A DNA stretch of 64,000 nucleotides from Rachycentron canadum. Its lineage: Eukaryota > Chordata > Actinopteri > Carangiformes > Rachycentridae. The first letter of the stretch is position 1, and every line of letters begins with the position of its first letter. Below are positions 61,412 to 64,000 of this stretch, piece after piece. The stretch is taken from assembly GCA_038496675.1 (NCBI GenBank), contig CM076648.1, positions 12,757,460 through 12,821,459 on the forward strand, read 5' to 3'. The notes beneath the pieces were generated by a model. It saw only the letters and a program-made list of their open reading frames with translations. It was not told where the DNA came from and made no database searches. A program made the translations under genes and the position numbers.

Positions 61412-63488
61412 CTGTGTGAGCAGAGGAGACAAGCAGTGATTTAAAATGGTTTAGTCTGATTACTTAAGTCTGACATGTTCTGTGCATCTTACTGCAGGAC
61501 AGGAATCATGTTACAGCACAGCATTGATCTACTATCTGATGGTAACCCAAAGATGCTCTCAGCGGTCACGAAATAAATACAGAAATTGAATAAAATTGGC
61601 TTTTGTCTGTGTGCTTGTGTGTGGATGTGAGCATATGTGCTCTCACAGTACCTCCCATGAGAAAGAGTAGCCCAGCTACATATTGCATGAGGTCATGCTG
61701 CTGGCAGCATCCCAGCACTCCAATGATCCAGCCAAAAAGAATGATGGACACGGCCATGCCCACAAAGCCAGCCGTCATTCTTCTTAGATCTGCAAGCAGA
61801 GGTGAAAACGTCACCAAGAGGACTGTAACTTACAGCTGCTGAACAATGAAAGTGGTGATTACTCACCACTAATCTGAAAGAAACTGAGAGGAAAATTAAA
61901 TCTAGTGACGCTGGAATCTGTTGTCCTCAAACTACTGCTGATATTTGAGCAGCTCGTGTCACTCAGCTGTCAGTCTACTACATGGAAATATTTTTGACTA
62001 AGCAATTATTACCTGAACTGTATACAAGATGTGATACAACAAGCAACCAACAACCTAATGTTACCTTTAAGAGGCACTCATATTATATGCTCATGCTTAT
62101 TCTTATACTACACTATGCTCAAGCCTATGTCAAAGAATTGCCTGAAAGCCAATGAGGTTAATGCTTCATTTCATGCATCTATTATTTTCTAATGACTCAG
62201 GAAGTTTTACCAAACTAAATACATAATTTAGTGTAAATTATGGCAAAAATAGGAATATGTGTTTGAAAGAAAAGCTCTAATTGCACCCAAATAAATATTC
62301 ATTATTATTCAGTTATTATTGGAAACGTTTGTTTATACAGAATCTGTATAGTTGCCTGTAGACAAACTGCATGCTCAGCTGACCTGCTTTGTGCTTATTT
62401 AAAGAAGATGATGCATGTGAACTAATCTAAATTACGTAGTTCTTTCTGGGAAAATCCATAGAAATGCATTAGAAAACAATTAAATTACAAGCCCATAAAA
62501 TAAAGCTTTACTCCCGATGAGCTAAAATGAATAAAATTAGACGATAACATTAGGAAGAATAAATATATCTGGAGTATTATACGAAGAATAGGAATATGTG
62601 TAGATGTTGTTGTTTAAAGAACATATCACAGCAGAGGCATAATTGCAAATTTTAAACTGAAGTAAATCACAGGCACATCTGCGCAGAACATACCTAGAAG
62701 CAATGATATATATATATACAAGCCTATCCAAGTGTTTTGAGGGGAGATTTAATGGATGAATCCATTTGAAACCCAATGGCTCCCTAATAGTTTGATGGCC
62801 TGATAACCTCTGGTCATGACTATAGACATAGAAGAGAGGCTCTTATAACATCTGAGAAATGTTCAAGAATGAAGGGCAGCTTAGCCTTAAAAGTGTACAC
62901 TCTTCCAGATAAATCAGAAATTGATGGATAACCAGTGGGAAGATGCTGCCATTATGGTAATATTCACTGTTTGACTGACAAACTGACAGTTTTACAGAGG
63001 ACTATAGTAGATGGTTACACAGGGAAAATGTCCAAAAATGGGATGCTACGTAAAAAATATCCAAATAAAATGATGGGCTCCCAAAATCATGCCTTGAGGC
63101 GCATCAAATTTCACATGAACTCAATTAAACTGCTACATGCAAAGGAAGCTTGTAGAAGATACAATTTTTAAGTGGAGACTTAAGGACCTTTATCTTGGAT
63201 TTTCTCTACCTCTTTTGTATTTTTTTAGTCTGTTCATTGAATACTTTAGGTGGAGAGAGACGAGAGCAGAAAAACAAATGTGAATAAACAAAAGAAGCAA
63301 ACAACAAATACTCAGTAACTAAACCAACCAATCGAAATAGCTTCATGAAGACAGACAAACACTTTCAGACTTACGGAGTGCGTGCCACTCGTCCTGTCGT
63401 ATGGTCTTTGTGATGTTGATAGGTAAATTTCGTGGGAGGATGGACGAAGAGTAGTGATACTTGACTGGAGTACATCTTTGAATTATTC
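61164..63488 (-). CDS. tmem178b: tmem178b, last three coding exons (5' partial)
   Basis: The exons, in transcript order, are 63488-63375, 61789-61652 and 61411-61164, with the stop TGA at 61166-61164. All boundaries are AG/GT and all phases agree. The reading contains ITKTIRQDEWHAL, LRRMTAGF, QYVAGLLFLMGG, INFELSRYPRYMYGLPEDIS and HGYGWSMFCAWGG, closely matching vertebrate TMEM178B rather than TMEM178A. This family has a claudin/PMP22-like four-pass topology; TMEM178A restrains STIM1-driven calcium entry, while TMEM178B is little studied. The three exons cover the second half of the large extracellular or lumenal loop and membrane segments 2-4. The first exon (signal anchor and first loop) is not in the remaining 500 nt of the window. 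It is expected to the right, since the first intron is very long in other vertebrates. Confidence 0.94.
61412..61651 (-). other. tmem178b: tmem178b last intron (240 nt)
   Basis: A short intron with donor GTACTG and acceptor TCACACAG splits membrane segment 3. It has TG-rich sequence near the donor and nothing else notable. Confidence 0.85.
61652..61789 (-). CDS. tmem178b: tmem178b exon: membrane segments 2 and start of 3
   Basis: The acceptor cttgcag abuts 61789 and the donor GTACTG begins at 61651. The reading is LRRMTAGFVGMAVSIILFGW, then an IIGVLGCC segment, a short loop and MQYVAGLLFLMGG. The first hydrophobic run is membrane segment 2. The second begins segment 3, which the intron splits and the next exon completes. 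Confidence 0.93.
61790..63374 (-). other. tmem178b: tmem178b intron between the first two visible exons
   Basis: The intron runs on the minus strand from the donor at 63374 to the acceptor at 61790. It is AT-rich with a short (TA)n at 62706-62718. No nested gene, RNA or recognisable transposon is visible. Confidence 0.8.
63375..63488 (-). CDS. tmem178b: tmem178b exon: end of large non-cytoplasmic loop
   Basis: The acceptor (ttgccag) lies just above 63488 and the donor GTAAG starts at 63374. The exon encodes 37 whole codons between two split codons: IIQRCTPVKYHYSSS, then a Pro-Arg-Asn stretch and INITKTIRQDEWHAL. Asn-Ile-Thr is a likely N-glycosylation sequon. The codons QRCTPVKYHYSS align with RCTYIKYHYSS of human TMEM178B. 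Confidence 0.93.
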
Positions 63489-63919
63489 CTGGCAAAGAAC
63501 AATGATGGAGACAATTAAGACTTGAGCTAAATTATTCTTAATACAAATAGAAACTTCGAGTGACTTGTGGGATTATGAAACAATATACACATGATGGAAA
63601 AGCTTCATATTTATTTTAAAACCTCACTGAGTTTTAATAAACTGACTTGGCCTTATTAACCCCATGTTCCCAACCACCCCTACACTGTTATTAAAGAGGG
63701 ATTAGGAAACAATAAGGAATATGGATTATTCTACCAAAGGCCACATACAGGACCTTAATTATTCTCATTTAAATTGAATCTCTTCATATTTACTTGGTGA
63801 TTGATGCAGAAAACTGTATTCAAAATTGACTGCACTTAGATTTAATATCTTCTTATATCAGTGTCTTAGCACAACATCAGTGGTGACAGTTTTAGTATTT
63901 TTTCTTAATTTAGGAAAAA

Positions 63920-63921
<2 letters not shown>

Positions 63922-64000
<79 letters not shown>
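63922..64000. repeat. (AT)n microsatellite running to the window end
   Basis: About 38 AT units at the right edge. The true end lies outside the window. Confidence 0.97.

Noticed and set aside
63489..64000. Search for tmem178b exon 1 at the right edge
   Set aside because: No signal-anchor or first-loop sequence is present; the stretch is AT-rich intron ending in an AT array.

Overview
This window is vertebrate nuclear DNA, almost certainly from a teleost and probably a percomorph. It is AT-rich and full of long (CA)n/(GT)n and (TA)n microsatellites, and its genes are split by GT-AG introns. It also carries degenerate copies of interspersed repeats I recognise from spiny-rayed fishes: the 'gctaacatgctaa' family, a LINE-like tail ending in repeated GCCTT, and a GTCC-rich unit that sits beside CA repeats. 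There is no bacterial-type operon, CRISPR array, phage or plasmid feature.

Two genes can be named with confidence, and they converge. On the + strand (coding 46821-56251) is a seven-coding-exon gas2 family gene. It has an N-terminal calponin-homology (actin-binding) domain and a C-terminal GAS2/GAR (microtubule-binding) domain, and conceptual splicing gives 467 residues with every junction in frame. A CpG-richer block at 41.2-42.6 kb, with a TATA-like box and a good splice donor, is the best candidate for its promoter and a 5' untranslated exon. On the - strand (coding 63488-61164) are the last three coding exons of tmem178b, a four-pass membrane protein gene. Its first exon lies to the right, outside the window. 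About 4.9 kb separate the two stop codons.

The left 41 kb is mostly a gene desert. One 38-codon terminal-exon candidate (13210-13323, - strand) looks coding by reading frame, splice acceptor and third-position GC, but I could not assign it to a family. A 207-codon ORF at 20254-20877 with one hydrophobic segment and a Pro/Ser-rich tail is weaker. The rest is microsatellites, repeat fossils, and stretches resembling conserved regulatory DNA: homeodomain/POU-type words, several CTCF-like motifs and several RFX X-box-like palindromes.

The best leads are two features of the gas2 protein. It has a very long Ser/Pro/Thr linker, and the aspartate of the known mammalian GAS2 caspase site is replaced. 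After these come the orphan terminal exon, the arrangement of CTCF/RFX-like motifs, and the pairing of gas2 with tmem178b, which lie on different chromosomes in human. I saw no clear evidence of a wholly new biological system.
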